From assembly GCF_002260525.1 (NCBI RefSeq), contig NZ_MRYI01000002.1, positions 62,001 through 126,000 on the forward strand: DNA of 64,000 nucleotides, given 5' to 3'. Numbering within the stretch: position 1 is the stretch's first letter; each line of letters begins with the position of its first letter. Made by a program: the position numbers and the translations under genes. This stretch comes from Hahella sp. CCB-MM4. GTDB lineage: Bacteria > Pseudomonadota > Gammaproteobacteria > Pseudomonadales > Oleiphilaceae. This document shows, piece by piece, positions 1 to 8,965 of this stretch. The notes under the pieces were generated by a model, which did not search any database, was not told the DNA's origin, and worked only from the letters and a program-made list of their open reading frames with translations.

Positions 1-554
1 ACCTGACACATCAGCTGAACGAAGATACCCAAAAGATCCAATCTTCCACCGGTGAAATCACCAGTATTTCTGAACAGACGAACCTGTTGGCTTTAAACGC
101 TGCCATTGAGGCCGCCAGAGCCGGCGAACAGGGACGTGGGTTTGCCGTAGTCGCAGATGAAGTCAGGAGCCTGGCAACCCGCGCCTACACCGCCAGTGAA
201 GGCATCGGAAAAATTGTAGGTGATATACAGGTACTCGAGCAGCAGGTCAGTGACGGTATGCAGGAGGGTCAGGAAGATGCCGGAAAATGCCTGGATGGCG
301 CACAGAATACGGTGGAACTGCTCAACGGGGTCAAGAACCTGATGCGGGAAATCCTGGAGAAAAACACCATGATTGCCACCGCAGCGGAGGAACAAAGCGC
401 CACCGTCGGCACGATGAATGACAATCTCCAGGAAATGCGCAATCTGACCCATGACACTTCAGGCATTGCGGAACAGGTGGCAACCAGCAGCCAATCGATC
501 CTGGCTCAGGCTACTACCCTGAATCAACTGGTGAAGGCGATGAAGGTCGCCTGA
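1..554 (+). CDS. Methyl-accepting chemotaxis protein, C-terminal part (5' end outside window)
   Basis: The open frame runs in from the left edge (reading from base 3) and ends at 552-554. It carries the MCP signalling tip: [20 protein letters not shown] followed by [15 protein letters not shown], which contacts CheA and CheW in the membrane-bound chemoreceptor array. The rest is a long heptad-like alpha helix ending [11 protein letters not shown], the descending arm of the signalling hairpin. No C-terminal CheR-binding pentapeptide (NWETF type) is visible. The sensory domain lies outside the window, so the ligand cannot be guessed. The next gene starts 242 bases downstream behind its own operators, so the two are probably not co-transcribed. 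Confidence 0.95.
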   Translation, partial: LTHQLNEDTQKIQSSTGEITSISEQTNLLALNAAIEAARAGEQGRGFAVVADEVRSLATRAYTASEGIGKIVGDIQVLEQQVSDGMQEGQEDAGKCLDGAQNTVELLNGVKNLMREILEKNTMIATAAEEQSATVGTMNDNLQEMRNLTHDTSGIAEQVATSSQSILAQATTLNQLVKAMKVA

Positions 555-681
555 TCCATACTTTTTAAATCCGCGCCCTCTACATTCCTCTCGTTCGCTT
601 TTTCAGATCTTTCAAGAACCTGCGTCCGGCAACTGTTGAACAGAAAGACAGGTTGCCGGGCAGCCCTTGGTACATCTATAC

Positions 682-693
682 GTTACCGGTAAC
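682..693. promoter_or_regulatory. GntR-type operator 1
   Basis: Perfect palindrome GTTACCGGTAAC, the core of the GntR/IdnR operator known from enteric bacteria. Its centre is 26 bp from that of the second copy at 706-721. It lies about 110 bp before the dctP start. Inference: bound by the GntR homologue encoded at 4530-5525. Confidence 0.8.
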
Positions 694-705
694 AAAAAGG
701 CTTGC

Positions 706-721
706 ATGTTACCGGTAACAT
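706..721. promoter_or_regulatory. GntR-type operator 2 overlapping a candidate promoter
   Basis: Perfect 16-bp palindrome ATGTTACCGGTAACAT, identical to the operator consensus I know for E. coli GntR. A possible promoter is TTGCAT at 703-708, a 16-bp spacer and TAGCAT at 725-730, so the operator would fill the spacer and block RNA polymerase. The promoter call is weak; the operator call is strong. Confidence 0.85.
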
Positions 722-796
722 AACTAGCATCATTTCAGTGACTCATGGGGAACCTCCCATTCCCCACTCCTTCAAAAATAAAAACGGAGACAGTTA

Positions 797-1810
797 ATGA
801 ATAAAATGATTTCCCTGGCGGCCGGTGTTTTGTCTTTCAGCATGGCGCTTTCCGCTTCTGCAGCCGACTTTAAATTCAAGTTTCAATCTTCCGACCCTGC
901 CGGCGTCAAGAATTTCAAAATCCAACAGGAGTGGGCGGACCGCGTCGAACGTATGACCGGCGGTCGCGTAGACATTGAAGTTCTCCCGGTAGGCAGTGTC
1001 GTCAGCCACACGGAAACTCTCGATGCCATGGGCATGGGCATTCTGGACGGACATATATCCGTTACCGGTTACTTCTCCGGGAAAGACCCCGCTTTCGGAT
1101 TGATCGGCAATACGGTTGGCGCCTGGTCCTCTCCGGATCAATTGATCACCTACGTCAATTACGGTGGTGGCTATGAGCTGATGAACGAGCTCTATAAGCC
1201 CTACGACGTGAAATTTGTGGGCGGTGGAGCCACGGGCCTGGAAGCATTTGTATCGAAGAAACCCCTGAACGGTGTCGCAGATCTTAAAGGCCTCAAACTC
1301 CGGGCGCCGGAAGGGCTGGTGCAATCAGTCTTCGCGGCTGCCGGTGCAGCCCCGGTCAATCTGCCGGGCTCAGAAGTGTTTACCGCTCTGAGCAAAGGCG
1401 TGATTGATGCCGCCGATTACACCGTATTCTCCACCAACCAGGAAGCCGGCATGAATGACATCGCCACTCATCCGGTCTATCCGGGCTTCCACTCTCTACC
1501 ATTGTTGGAAATTGCCATGGGCATGAAACAGTGGAACAAACTGCCGGCGGATATTCAGGAAATCCTGACGACCTCTGCCCGGGACTTTGCTTACGATATC
1601 AGTACTCAGCTCAAGTTGGCGGATGTTCAGGCCGTCAAAACAGCCCAAGCCAATCCCAAGATTACGATCCATGACTGGTCTGATGAGGAGCGCAAGAAGT
1701 TCCGTGAAATCGCCCGGAGTCAGTGGAAAGAATTCGCCAAACAGTCTCCCAATGCACAAAAAGTGTATGACTCGGTCACCTCATACCTGGAACAACAGGG
1801 ACTGCTGTAG
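797..1810 (+). CDS. dctP: TRAP transporter substrate-binding protein (DctP family), likely for gluconate or a related sugar acid
   Basis: Periplasmic solute-binding subunit of a tripartite ATP-independent transporter, 337 aa, a normal DctP length. Residues 1-22 form a signal peptide (cleavage after SASA). The conserved arginine that holds the substrate carboxylate is seen in KGLKLRAPEG. The start ATG follows GGAGA at a good distance. It opens an operon with dctQ, dctM, a gluconokinase and a GntR repressor, behind two GntR palindromes, which makes gluconate (or a close aldonate) the best substrate guess. Family identity is certain; the substrate rests on context, since the classical gluconate importer is the unrelated GntP permease. 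Confidence 0.9.
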   Translation: MNKMISLAAGVLSFSMALSASAADFKFKFQSSDPAGVKNFKIQQEWADRVERMTGGRVDIEVLPVGSVVSHTETLDAMGMGILDGHISVTGYFSGKDPAFGLIGNTVGAWSSPDQLITYVNYGGGYELMNELYKPYDVKFVGGGATGLEAFVSKKPLNGVADLKGLKLRAPEGLVQSVFAAAGAAPVNLPGSEVFTALSKGVIDAADYTVFSTNQEAGMNDIATHPVYPGFHSLPLLEIAMGMKQWNKLPADIQEILTTSARDFAYDISTQLKLADVQAVKTAQANPKITIHDWSDEERKKFREIARSQWKEFAKQSPNAQKVYDSVTSYLEQQGLL

Positions 1811-1929
1811 TCCCTCCCCTCCAGATAATGTGAATTGACCATGTGGGACATCCATCTAGCGATGAGCGATCTTCAGATGTCCCCGCCAACTCGTCTCCCC
1901 ATTCACTCGCTTTAGCGGAGCATAGGCAG

Positions 1930-2478
1930 ATGTCCGATCTCATTCAGGCGTTGGAAGAGAAACAAAGTCCTGCGCCAACCAATTTACTTGACCGCAGCAT
2001 CTCCTGGCTGGGCCAGAAATTGAGTCTGCTGTTTATCCTGGTCGTCGCCATTTCATTTTATGAAGTGATCATGCGGTATGTTTTTGATGCCCCCACTACC
2101 TGGGTTCATGAAACGGCGACATTTATCGGCGCGGCATTGTTCGTGGTTGGCGGTCTGTATGCCTACGCCAACGATCACCACGTTCGCGTGGTGGTGATCT
2201 ACGATGCCGTGGGCCAGACAGCACGTCAGTGGCTCAAATTGCTGCACCATCTGCTGGGTCTGAGTTTCTGCGGCATGATGATTTACGCGTCATGGTTCAT
2301 GATGCAGAAAGCGCTGTTTGCCCCCTGGGGCGATCTGCGACTGGAAACCTCAGGCTCTGCCTGGAATCCCCCATTCCCCGCGTACCTGAAAACATTGATT
2401 TTCGTTGCGTTCTGTATTCTCGCGCTGCAGATGGTTTTACACCTGATCCGTGACCTGCGCCAGCTGTTTACTCGTTAA
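1930..2478 (+). CDS. dctQ: TRAP transporter small membrane subunit (DctQ family)
   Basis: Four-helix membrane subunit that links the binding protein to the large DctM channel. The four hydrophobic segments start near LSLLFILVVAISFYEV, ATFIGAALFVVGG, LLHHLLGLSFCGMM and LKTLIFVAFCILAL. The frame is open upstream to a GTG at 1843, but that extension is polar and unlike the family, and the ATG at 1930 has a GGAG nine bases before it, so I prefer 1930 (182 aa). The stop is 11 bases before dctM. Expressed with dctP and dctM from the GntR-controlled promoter. Confidence 0.85.
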   Translation: MSDLIQALEEKQSPAPTNLLDRSISWLGQKLSLLFILVVAISFYEVIMRYVFDAPTTWVHETATFIGAALFVVGGLYAYANDHHVRVVVIYDAVGQTARQWLKLLHHLLGLSFCGMMIYASWFMMQKALFAPWGDLRLETSGSAWNPPFPAYLKTLIFVAFCILALQMVLHLIRDLRQLFTR

Positions 2479-2489
2479 GGAGCGATCGG

Positions 2490-3842
2490 ATGTTTGATTT
2501 GTCTTCCATCGGCATTGCCTACGGCAGCCTGCTAATGCTGGGTATGCTGATTGTGCTGCTGTTGACCGGCATGCAGCTGGCTTTTGCCACCGGGCTGGTG
2601 GCCCTCGTATTCGCCTTCGGCTGGTTTGGACCACAGGTACTGCCACTGGTCAGCAGCCGGATGTATACCTTTATCGGCAGCTATGTATTTCTCGCGGTCC
2701 CCATGTTTGTGTTGATGGCCGCTCTGTTGGATCATTCCGGCATCGCCAGGGATCTGTTTGATGCCATGAACCAGCTCGGCCGAAAAATTCGCGGGGGCGT
2801 GGCAGTACAAACCCTTCTGGTCGCGGTGATTCTCGCCTCCATGTCAGGCGTCATTGGCGGTGAAACCGTCTTGCTTGGCCTGTTAGCCCTACCGCAGATG
2901 CTTCGCCTCGGGTATCACCGCCGCTTGGCGATCGGAACCACCTGTGCCGGCGGTGCGCTGGGTACCATGCTGCCACCGAGTATCGTACTGATCATCTACG
3001 GTCTGACGGCCAATGTATCGATCGGCGATCTGTTTAAAGGGGCATTTCTGCCGGCTTTGATTCTGGCAGCGTTTTACATCATTTACGTACTGGGCATTGC
3101 CAAACTGCATCCAGAATGGGCACCGATTCCCTCAGATAAAACGTCTGACAAGACTCCGGACAATAACGCTTCGGACCTCTCACCGGACGAAAATACCCCC
3201 AGGCTGGCAAAGGCCCTTTTGTTCCCGATACTCACCGTCGTGATCGTTCTCGGAAGCATCTACTCAGGCATTGCCTCAATCACAGAAGCTTCGGCATTGG
3301 GGGTTGTGGGGATCGCCTTAAGCGCCCTGATACGCGGCGAGCTGAACCCCAATATGCTGAAACAGAGCTGTATCACCACACTGCGCAGCTGCGGCATGAT
3401 CATCTGGATCGGCATTGGCGCAACAGCGCTGGTCGGCGTTTATAACCTCATGGGTGGCATCGACTTCGTGCGTGAAACCATTCTGTCCTTCAGTGACAGC
3501 GACGGTCTCACCACGATTCTTCTGATGATGGCAATTCTGCTGGTTCTGGGAATGTTTCTGGATTGGGTGGGTGTTGCCCTGCTGACCATGCCGATCTTTG
3601 TCCCCATTGTGGTGGAACTCGGCTACAACCCGATCTGGTTCGGTGTCGTGTTCTGCATGAACATGCAGGTGTCGTTTCTCTCCCCTCCTTTCGGACCCGC
3701 GGCGTTTTACCTTAAGTCCGTTGCTCCCAAGGATATCTCCCTGGGTGAGATTTTTCGCTCCCTGCTGCCGTTTATCGGATTACAGATTGCGGCTCTGGCA
3801 CTGCTTATCGCCTTCCCAGAATTAGTGATGTGGTGGATGTAA
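2490..3842 (+). CDS. dctM: TRAP transporter large membrane subunit (DctM family)
   Basis: Channel subunit of the sodium- or proton-driven TRAP importer, 450 aa with about a dozen membrane segments. Family blocks such as GGETVLLGLLALPQML, GTMLPPSIVLIIYG and WIGIGATALVG are clear. Start ATG follows AAGGAG. The cytoplasmic or periplasmic loop around residues 215-235 contains an unusual acidic low-complexity stretch (SDKT SDKT PDNN, then SDLS PDEN) coded by a degenerate 12-bp tandem repeat at 3132-3194. That loop is variable in the family, so transport should not be affected. Co-operonic with dctPQ, gntK and gntR. Confidence 0.93.
   Translation: MFDLSSIGIAYGSLLMLGMLIVLLLTGMQLAFATGLVALVFAFGWFGPQVLPLVSSRMYTFIGSYVFLAVPMFVLMAALLDHSGIARDLFDAMNQLGRKIRGGVAVQTLLVAVILASMSGVIGGETVLLGLLALPQMLRLGYHRRLAIGTTCAGGALGTMLPPSIVLIIYGLTANVSIGDLFKGAFLPALILAAFYIIYVLGIAKLHPEWAPIPSDKTSDKTPDNNASDLSPDENTPRLAKALLFPILTVVIVLGSIYSGIASITEASALGVVGIALSALIRGELNPNMLKQSCITTLRSCGMIIWIGIGATALVGVYNLMGGIDFVRETILSFSDSDGLTTILLMMAILLVLGMFLDWVGVALLTMPIFVPIVVELGYNPIWFGVVFCMNMQVSFLSPPFGPAAFYLKSVAPKDISLGEIFRSLLPFIGLQIAALALLIAFPELVMWWM
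3132..3194 (+). repeat. In-frame 12-bp tandem repeat inside dctM
   Basis: Five degenerate 12-base units (starting 3132, 3144, 3156, then 3171 and 3183 after a 3-base insertion) encode SDKT, SDKT, PDNN, SDLS and PDEN in a loop between membrane helices. The number of bases keeps the frame. It resembles the intergenic short arrays seen elsewhere in the window. Confidence 0.7.
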
Positions 3843-3865
3843 GGATGTTGATCACTTTTGCATTC

Positions 3866-3913
3866 TCTAACGCTTCGACTTTCTAACACATCTGCTTTTT
3901 AACACGTCTACTG
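3866..3913. repeat. 16-bp tandem repeat, three units, between dctM and gntK
   Basis: Units begin TCTAAC at 3866, TCTAAC at 3882 and TTTAAC at 3898, exactly 16 bases apart, and share the pattern TCTAACRCNTCNRCTT. The array ends just before the ribosome-binding site AGGAG of the gluconokinase gene. Confidence 0.75.
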
Positions 3914-3929
3914 TCAGGAGATTATCATA

Positions 3930-4514
3930 GTGGAATCAAATACAACCTCCGAAAACCCAAGAATCGTCGTGATGGGGGTTTCCGGATCAGGGAAGACACA
4001 CATCGGACAGTGTCTGGCCAGGAAACTGTCATTGCAATTTTTTGACGCTGACGATTTCCACAGCGATGACAATGTCCACAAGATGTCACAGGGAATTCCG
4101 CTGACAGATAGCGATCGTGTTCAGTGGCTGGCAGATCTTGCCGACCTGATTCATCGGACTCCCGGCCTGGTATTGGCCTGCTCCGCCCTGAAACCGGAAT
4201 ATCGGAATACCCTGCGGAATGGTAATGACAACCTGGTTTTTATTTACTTGAAGGGTGATTTTGATACGATCATGCAGCGCCTCAGCCAACGTGAGGAACA
4301 TTACTTCCGGGGCAGGCAGATGTTGGTCAGTCAGTTTGAAACCCTGGTTGAACCCACCACCGACGAAGCCGTTGAAATCGATATTCAACAGTCCGTCGAG
4401 GACGTGGTCAACGACTGTCTGAAGGCACTCAAGAAGTGCCACGGCAGCCGAACTACCGTGGGAGACGAGTTTGAGAACCCCACTCAAGCGGGTCAACCAA
4501 CCAAGAGCCACTGA
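3930..4514 (+). CDS. gntK: Gluconokinase
   Basis: Phosphorylates D-gluconate to 6-phosphogluconate with ATP, feeding the Entner-Doudoroff or pentose phosphate pathway. The P-loop GVSGSGKT is at residues 16-23, followed by DADDFHSDDNVHKMSQG and the ACSALKPEYRNTLR block typical of GntK/IdnK. Length 194 aa against about 175 in E. coli; the extra residues are at both ends. The start is a GTG preceded by AGGAG at nine bases. It follows the TRAP genes and precedes the repressor gene by 15 bases, so importer, kinase and regulator form one unit. Identity is near certain. Confidence 0.95.
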   Translation: MESNTTSENPRIVVMGVSGSGKTHIGQCLARKLSLQFFDADDFHSDDNVHKMSQGIPLTDSDRVQWLADLADLIHRTPGLVLACSALKPEYRNTLRNGNDNLVFIYLKGDFDTIMQRLSQREEHYFRGRQMLVSQFETLVEPTTDEAVEIDIQQSVEDVVNDCLKALKKCHGSRTTVGDEFENPTQAGQPTKSH

Positions 4515-4529
4515 CAGAGAAACTGCACT

Positions 4530-5525
4530 GTGAAAAACAGAAGACCCACCTTACAGGATATTGCCGACCGGGTTGGCGCCACCAAGATGACAGTCAGCCG
4601 CTGTCTCAGGCAACCTGAATTGGTGTCTGAACCACTGCGCAAAAAAATTCAGGCGGCAGTGCAGGAGCTCGGCTACATTCCCAATAGGGCACCGGATATT
4701 CTGTCCAAATCCCGCAGTCACGCAATTGGTGTACTCATTCCATCCCTGACCAATCAGGTCTTTTCCGATGTCATTCGGGGGATTGAACAGATTGCAGAGT
4801 CCCGAGGTTATCATCTGATGCTGACACACTATGGCTATAGCCCGGACCAGGAGGAACAGAACCTCGCCAATCTGCTCGCTTACAATGTAGACGGGATCAT
4901 TCTGTCAGAGAGCCGTCATACCGAACGCGCTCTGCAGATGCTGAAAACTGCAGGCGTTCCTACGGTGGAAATCATGGACAGTCGCAGCCCGGCCCTACAT
5001 CAGGCAATCGGGTTCGATAATGTAAAGGCCGCCCAGGATATGACCTCGGCCATGATCAAACGTGGTTACCAACACATTGTCTATCTGTCAGTGCGGCTGG
5101 ATACCCGCACGCTCCAGCGCCAGGAAGGCTATCAAAATGCAATGCTGGCTGCCGGACTGGAACCCCAGACGATGCAGTATGCCGCCCGCTCTTCATTCAG
5201 TGTCGGCGCTCACTTGATGACCCGCATTCTGGATGAGCTACCTCAAACAGATGCCATATTCTGCACCAATGACGATGTCGCCATCGGGGCCTACTTTGAA
5301 TGCCTGCGGCGTGGTATCAAAGTTCCCGAACAGATGGCCATTGCCGGATTTCATGGCCACGATGTGGGTCAGGTCATGTCTCCCCAGCTGGCCAGTGTCA
5401 TGACTCCACGCTATGACATGGGCACCAAGGCCGTTGAGTCATTGCTCGCAAGACTGGAGGGAGAACAAAGCTTTGAGCCGGTAGTTGACCTCGGCTACAC
5501 CATTTCCACGGGTGGAACGATCTGA
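4530..5525 (+). CDS. gntR: LacI-family gluconate operon repressor GntR
   Basis: 331-aa LacI-type regulator whose helix-turn-helix LQDIADRVGATKMTVSRCLR, hinge YIPNRAPDILS and effector-domain block FHGHDVGQVM closely follow E. coli GntR as I remember it. Starts at GTG with only a weak ribosome site. In the known system it represses gluconate uptake and kinase genes and is released by gluconate. The two ATGTTACCGGTAACAT-type palindromes before dctP match its expected operator, so it probably represses its own operon. It is the last gene of that operon and converges with the SDR gene. Confidence 0.93.
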   Translation: MKNRRPTLQDIADRVGATKMTVSRCLRQPELVSEPLRKKIQAAVQELGYIPNRAPDILSKSRSHAIGVLIPSLTNQVFSDVIRGIEQIAESRGYHLMLTHYGYSPDQEEQNLANLLAYNVDGIILSESRHTERALQMLKTAGVPTVEIMDSRSPALHQAIGFDNVKAAQDMTSAMIKRGYQHIVYLSVRLDTRTLQRQEGYQNAMLAAGLEPQTMQYAARSSFSVGAHLMTRILDELPQTDAIFCTNDDVAIGAYFECLRRGIKVPEQMAIAGFHGHDVGQVMSPQLASVMTPRYDMGTKAVESLLARLEGEQSFEPVVDLGYTISTGGTI

Positions 5526-5536
5526 CTTCTCACAAT

Positions 5537-5604
5537 ATCGGTTATTCCACAACCTTAGCTAAATCGCCGTCTCAGCTAATCAGACATCTCAACTAAACCG
5601 CAGT
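5537..5604. repeat. 17-bp tandem repeat spanning the SDR stop codon
   Basis: Units begin CTTAGCT at 5554, CTCAGCT at 5571 and CTCAACT at 5588, spaced exactly 17 bases, with a weak fourth unit at 5537. The third unit contains the SDR stop codon (5593-5595 on the minus strand), so the array is rooted in the gene end. Confidence 0.75.
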
Positions 5605-6324
5605 ATAGCCACCGTCGATGGGAATCGTTGCGCCGGAGATCATGGCCGCTGCATCACTTAATAAAAACAGTATCGGCATGACCACTTCTCCCGGTTCCGC
5701 AAACCGCCGCATGGGGATCTGGTTTCGCAGAGCATCGGCTTTCTCCGGGTCGCTCCAGCCCACTTTAGCCATAGGCGTCATGGTCACCGTCGGGTTCACA
5801 CTGTTAACGCGAATATTATGCGGCCCCAGTTCAGCACAAAGGTTGCGGGTAATCGCATCCATAGCGGCTTTGGAGGCGGCATAACCAAGATGGTCCTTGA
5901 GGGCGATCAGACCCGCCTGACTGGAAACATTCACAATCGCACCACCGCTCCCCTGACTAATCATACGCCTGGCGACTTCGCGACTGACTAATGCGGCCGC
6001 CCGGGCATTGATGGACATCATCCGATCGAAAGCAGCCGCGGTGAGATCAAGGCATGGTTGCAACAGCGCCAATCCGGCGCAATTGACAGCTCCGTGCAAC
6101 GGACCAGAGTCCAGACTGATCGCTTCGGTCCCTTCCGGAGAGGACAAATCCGCCTCCAGAACATCGCAACCACAGATTTCTCTTAGCAGGGTCAGTTTTT
6201 CAACATTTCTTCCAACGGCAAGAACCTGTGCGTCCGCATCACGTAATGCCCTGACGACAGCCTCACCGATCCCACTGGTGGCCCCGGTGACGAGAATCCT
6301 TTTGTGTTTCAGATCATCCAGCAT
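5593..6324 (-). CDS. Short-chain dehydrogenase, L-xylulose reductase-like (DCXR type)
   Basis: NAD(P)-dependent short-chain dehydrogenase of 243 aa. TGATSGIG (residues 13-20) binds the cofactor, NCAG and the YAASK catalytic pair follow. The stretches VNCAGLALLQPCLD, GAIVNVSSQAG, GPHNIRVNSVNPTVTMTPM and FLLSDAAAMISGATIPIDGGY resemble the dicarbonyl/L-xylulose reductase group more than ordinary SDRs, suggesting interconversion of L-xylulose and xylitol. Last gene of the minus-strand sugar operon, 73 bases after the transaldolase gene, which fits pentose or pentitol catabolism. Start ATG has AGGAAA upstream. The SDR call is certain; the substrate is inference from similarity and context. Confidence 0.85.
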   Translation of the reverse strand: MLDDLKHKRILVTGATSGIGEAVVRALRDADAQVLAVGRNVEKLTLLREICGCDVLEADLSSPEGTEAISLDSGPLHGAVNCAGLALLQPCLDLTAAAFDRMMSINARAAALVSREVARRMISQGSGGAIVNVSSQAGLIALKDHLGYAASKAAMDAITRNLCAELGPHNIRVNSVNPTVTMTPMAKVGWSDPEKADALRNQIPMRRFAEPGEVVMPILFLLSDAAAMISGATIPIDGGYTAV

Positions 6325-6364
6325 GGCAGTTTCCTATTATCAACGATTCTTCCACAACACTGAA

Positions 6365-6408
6365 AAAGGCATATATCAGGCATATAGCAGACAGCTATCA
6401 GACAATCT
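6365..6408. repeat. 11-bp tandem repeat spanning the transaldolase stop codon
   Basis: Four consecutive 11-base units; on the minus strand they read AGATTGTCTGA, TAGCTGTCTGC, TATATGCCTGA and TATATGCCTTT. The first unit is the last codons of the transaldolase gene including its TGA stop (6398-6400). Confidence 0.8.
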
Positions 6409-7381
6409 GAGCGGCGCTCAGCATTGCTGCCTGTATACGATCCGTCAGAATATCTTCCAGCAGTCTTTGATCATGCTCAAATCCACGGATGCCCTCGGCC
6501 AGTTTTTCCGTCGCCATGGCGTCCTCATTGAGCTGCCAGCGAAACTCCTCTTCCTTCAGCGGCTCAGGTCTTTGCTCAACCTTCTGCTCATGCTTCAGCA
6601 CCCTATCCAGATTCCCATGCTGCGACGCTAACTCTTCCAGTAATGCAGGGCTGATTGTGAGTCGATCACAACCGGACAGAGCAAGGATTTCTCCGGTATT
6701 ACGGAAGCTTGCCCCCATGACAACGGTAGGATACTGATGCTGCCGAAAGTACTCATAGATACGCTGCACCGACAATACACCCGGCTCTTCCGCCGGTTCA
6801 AAGCTCCGCTCCGGCTGGGCTTTCCGGTGCCAATCCAGAATTCTTCCGACAAACGGGGATATCAGATAAACACCGGCTTCCGCACAGGCCCTGGCCTGGG
6901 CAAAACTGAAAATAAGCGTGAGATTACACTGAATGCCTTCTGACTCCAGGATTTCCGCTGCCTGAATACCTTCCCAGGTCGCCGCCAGCTTAATCAGGAT
7001 TCGGTCACGGCTGACACCCGCCATTTCATATAGGCGCACCAGCTTCCGCGCCTTGGCAAGACTGCCTTCCCGGTCGAAGGAAAGTCGCGCATTGACCTCC
7101 GTGGATACACGCCCCGGCACTTCTTCCAGAATTCGGGTGCCCATGGCCACTATCAGGCGATCACACACCTCTTCCACCAGGTGTTCCCGGGGAATGGATG
7201 GGCTTAAGCCGGCAAGAATCTGCTCCAACAGAGCGTCATATTTACCTGACTGAACCGCTTTTAGAATCAACGACGGATTGGTCGTCGCATCCTCCGGTTC
7301 ATAACAACGGATAGCGTCGATATCTCCGGTATCGGCCACAACCGTGCTGAATTGTTTGAGCTGCTCGAGTAATGAGTTCAT
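6398..7381 (-). CDS. tal: Transaldolase
   Basis: Transfers a dihydroxyacetone unit between sugar phosphates in the non-oxidative pentose phosphate pathway. The protein (327 aa from the chosen ATG) is of TalB size. Visible family blocks are [13 protein letters not shown] near the N-terminus, [12 protein letters not shown], and the Schiff-base lysine in [16 protein letters not shown]; later [23 protein letters not shown]. The frame opens at a TTG at 7387, but the ATG at 7381 has AGAGG six bases before it. Within the sugar operon it would process pentose phosphates made by the FGGY kinase. The 3' end has been expanded into an 11-bp tandem repeat. Confidence 0.95.
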   Translation of the reverse strand: MNSLLEQLKQFSTVVADTGDIDAIRCYEPEDATTNPSLILKAVQSGKYDALLEQILAGLSPSIPREHLVEEVCDRLIVAMGTRILEEVPGRVSTEVNARLSFDREGSLAKARKLVRLYEMAGVSRDRILIKLAATWEGIQAAEILESEGIQCNLTLIFSFAQARACAEAGVYLISPFVGRILDWHRKAQPERSFEPAEEPGVLSVQRIYEYFRQHQYPTVVMGASFRNTGEILALSGCDRLTISPALLEELASQHGNLDRVLKHEQKVEQRPEPLKEEEFRWQLNEDAMATEKLAEGIRGFEHDQRLLEDILTDRIQAAMLSAAQIV

Positions 7382-7418
7382 CCTCAACCTCTTTTATTAG
7401 ATATTTCCCCTAGGCAGA

Positions 7419-8954
7419 TTAACGATCTGACAATGCGTGCATGTGGGGTTTCAGGGATTGATAGATACCGCAGTATTGGGCAAATAGGCGGTCATAATGC
7501 TGCTTTCGGGCTTCATCAGGTGTGGCACGCCTGCGCAGCTTGCACCAACGGCGGATTTCACTGACGTCCGCCACCAGACCACACGCCATGGCCGCCAGCA
7601 ATGCACCTCCAAGAGGCGCTTCCACTTCCTGCTCAATGGTCAGTATCGGATAGCCGGTGATGTCCGCAATAATCTGCATCCACAAGTCCGAGTGTGCAGC
7701 GCCTCCCACAACAATGAGTTCCGGGTCCAGGCTGGCCGCCCCCTTGGCTCCGCACTCCATATTGTGGCGAAGTGCAAAAGAGACACCTTCCAATACCGCC
7801 CGATATAAATGGGATTTGGTGTGGGACAGAGTCAGTCCGACATAGGCACCAGAAGCTTTGGCATCCCACACCGGGCTACGCTCTCCCATCAGATAAGGAA
7901 GAAAGATCAGCCCGTCGGCCCCCGCCGGAGTCTTGGCTGCCTGCAGCTCCATCAACTCGTGGACATCCACATTCCCCAGCAACTGGGCAGCCTGCTTGTC
8001 TTCCGCGCAGAACTGATCACGGAACCAACTGATCGACGCCCCCGCCGTAATTGCTCCGCCAAAGATGTAGATATCCTGCTGACCGTTGTGCACATATGGC
8101 ATACTGATCAGCCCATTACGGGCATCGGTACTCTTGTTGATATAGCCCCAGCACATGCTGGTACCAATCATGGCCACGTGATTTCCAGGCTCAATCACCC
8201 CCGCCGCCAGGGTCGCCATGGCCGCATCCACGCCGCCAGCCACCACCGGAGTACCGGGCAAAAGCCCCGTCAGATCGGCAGCTTCTGTGGTCAGGCCACC
8301 CACGATATCCCCCGATTCCACCAATCGCTCCGGCATCAGTGATGCGTCAATCCCCAAGGTTTCCAACATATCCCTGGACCAGCAGCGCTGACGGATATCA
8401 TATACACCGCCGATGTTACCGGCGGAGCTGTGATCCACAGCCAACGCTCCCGTCAGGTGATAATTGACATAGCTGTTGGGTGGAATCAGGTATTTCGTCT
8501 GTCTCCAGATCTCCGGCAGGTGGCGTTTCAACCACAGCATTTTGGTATAACCGTAATAGCTGTCCACGCCGTTTCCGGTGATGTCAAAGAGTGTCTGCAG
8601 GTCTACATGTTCCCGAACCCAATCCACTTCATCATTGGCCCGGCGATCCATCCAGATCAAACAGGGATGCAGAGCCTTGATATCCGCGTTGACCGGGATG
8701 CCCGATCCGCCATAGAGGCTGCTGACACAGACTGCCTTGATTTCCTCAGCGGCCACTCCTGCTTGGCTGACGACCTGACTCAGGGTTTTGTATACCGCAT
8801 CCAACCATACTTCCGGCCATTGCTGGGCCCATAAAGGTTTGGGTTGTTCTACCTGATAGGCCGCCGAAGCCTGGGCAATAATGTCACCGGCAGCGGACAT
8901 CAACAGGGCTTTGGTACTTTGGGTGCCGATATCCACCCCAATCACATATGCCAT
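7419..8954 (-). CDS. FGGY-family carbohydrate kinase, xylulokinase-like
   Basis: ATP-dependent sugar kinase of 511 aa with the two actin-like domains of the FGGY family. The N-terminal phosphate loop VDIGTQSTKALL (residues 7-18), WMDRRANDEVD, the GGVDAAMATLAAG block and the C-terminal adenosine motif VVGGAAHSDLWMQIIADI are present. Best guess is D-xylulokinase, which would give D-xylulose 5-phosphate for the neighbouring transaldolase, but FGGY substrates (xylulose, ribulose, erythrulose) are hard to tell apart by eye. Start ATG follows GAGGAG. It is 12 bases downstream of the dehydrogenase gene in the same operon. Confidence 0.88.
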   Translation of the reverse strand: MAYVIGVDIGTQSTKALLMSAAGDIIAQASAAYQVEQPKPLWAQQWPEVWLDAVYKTLSQVVSQAGVAAEEIKAVCVSSLYGGSGIPVNADIKALHPCLIWMDRRANDEVDWVREHVDLQTLFDITGNGVDSYYGYTKMLWLKRHLPEIWRQTKYLIPPNSYVNYHLTGALAVDHSSAGNIGGVYDIRQRCWSRDMLETLGIDASLMPERLVESGDIVGGLTTEAADLTGLLPGTPVVAGGVDAAMATLAAGVIEPGNHVAMIGTSMCWGYINKSTDARNGLISMPYVHNGQQDIYIFGGAITAGASISWFRDQFCAEDKQAAQLLGNVDVHELMELQAAKTPAGADGLIFLPYLMGERSPVWDAKASGAYVGLTLSHTKSHLYRAVLEGVSFALRHNMECGAKGAASLDPELIVVGGAAHSDLWMQIIADITGYPILTIEQEVEAPLGGALLAAMACGLVADVSEIRRWCKLRRRATPDEARKQHYDRLFAQYCGIYQSLKPHMHALSDR

Positions 8955-8965
8955 GGCGATACTCC

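Noticed and set aside
1843-1929. Longer N-terminus for DctQ starting at GTG 1843
   Set aside because: The extra 29 residues are polar and not in the family, and ATG 1930 has a properly placed GGAG.
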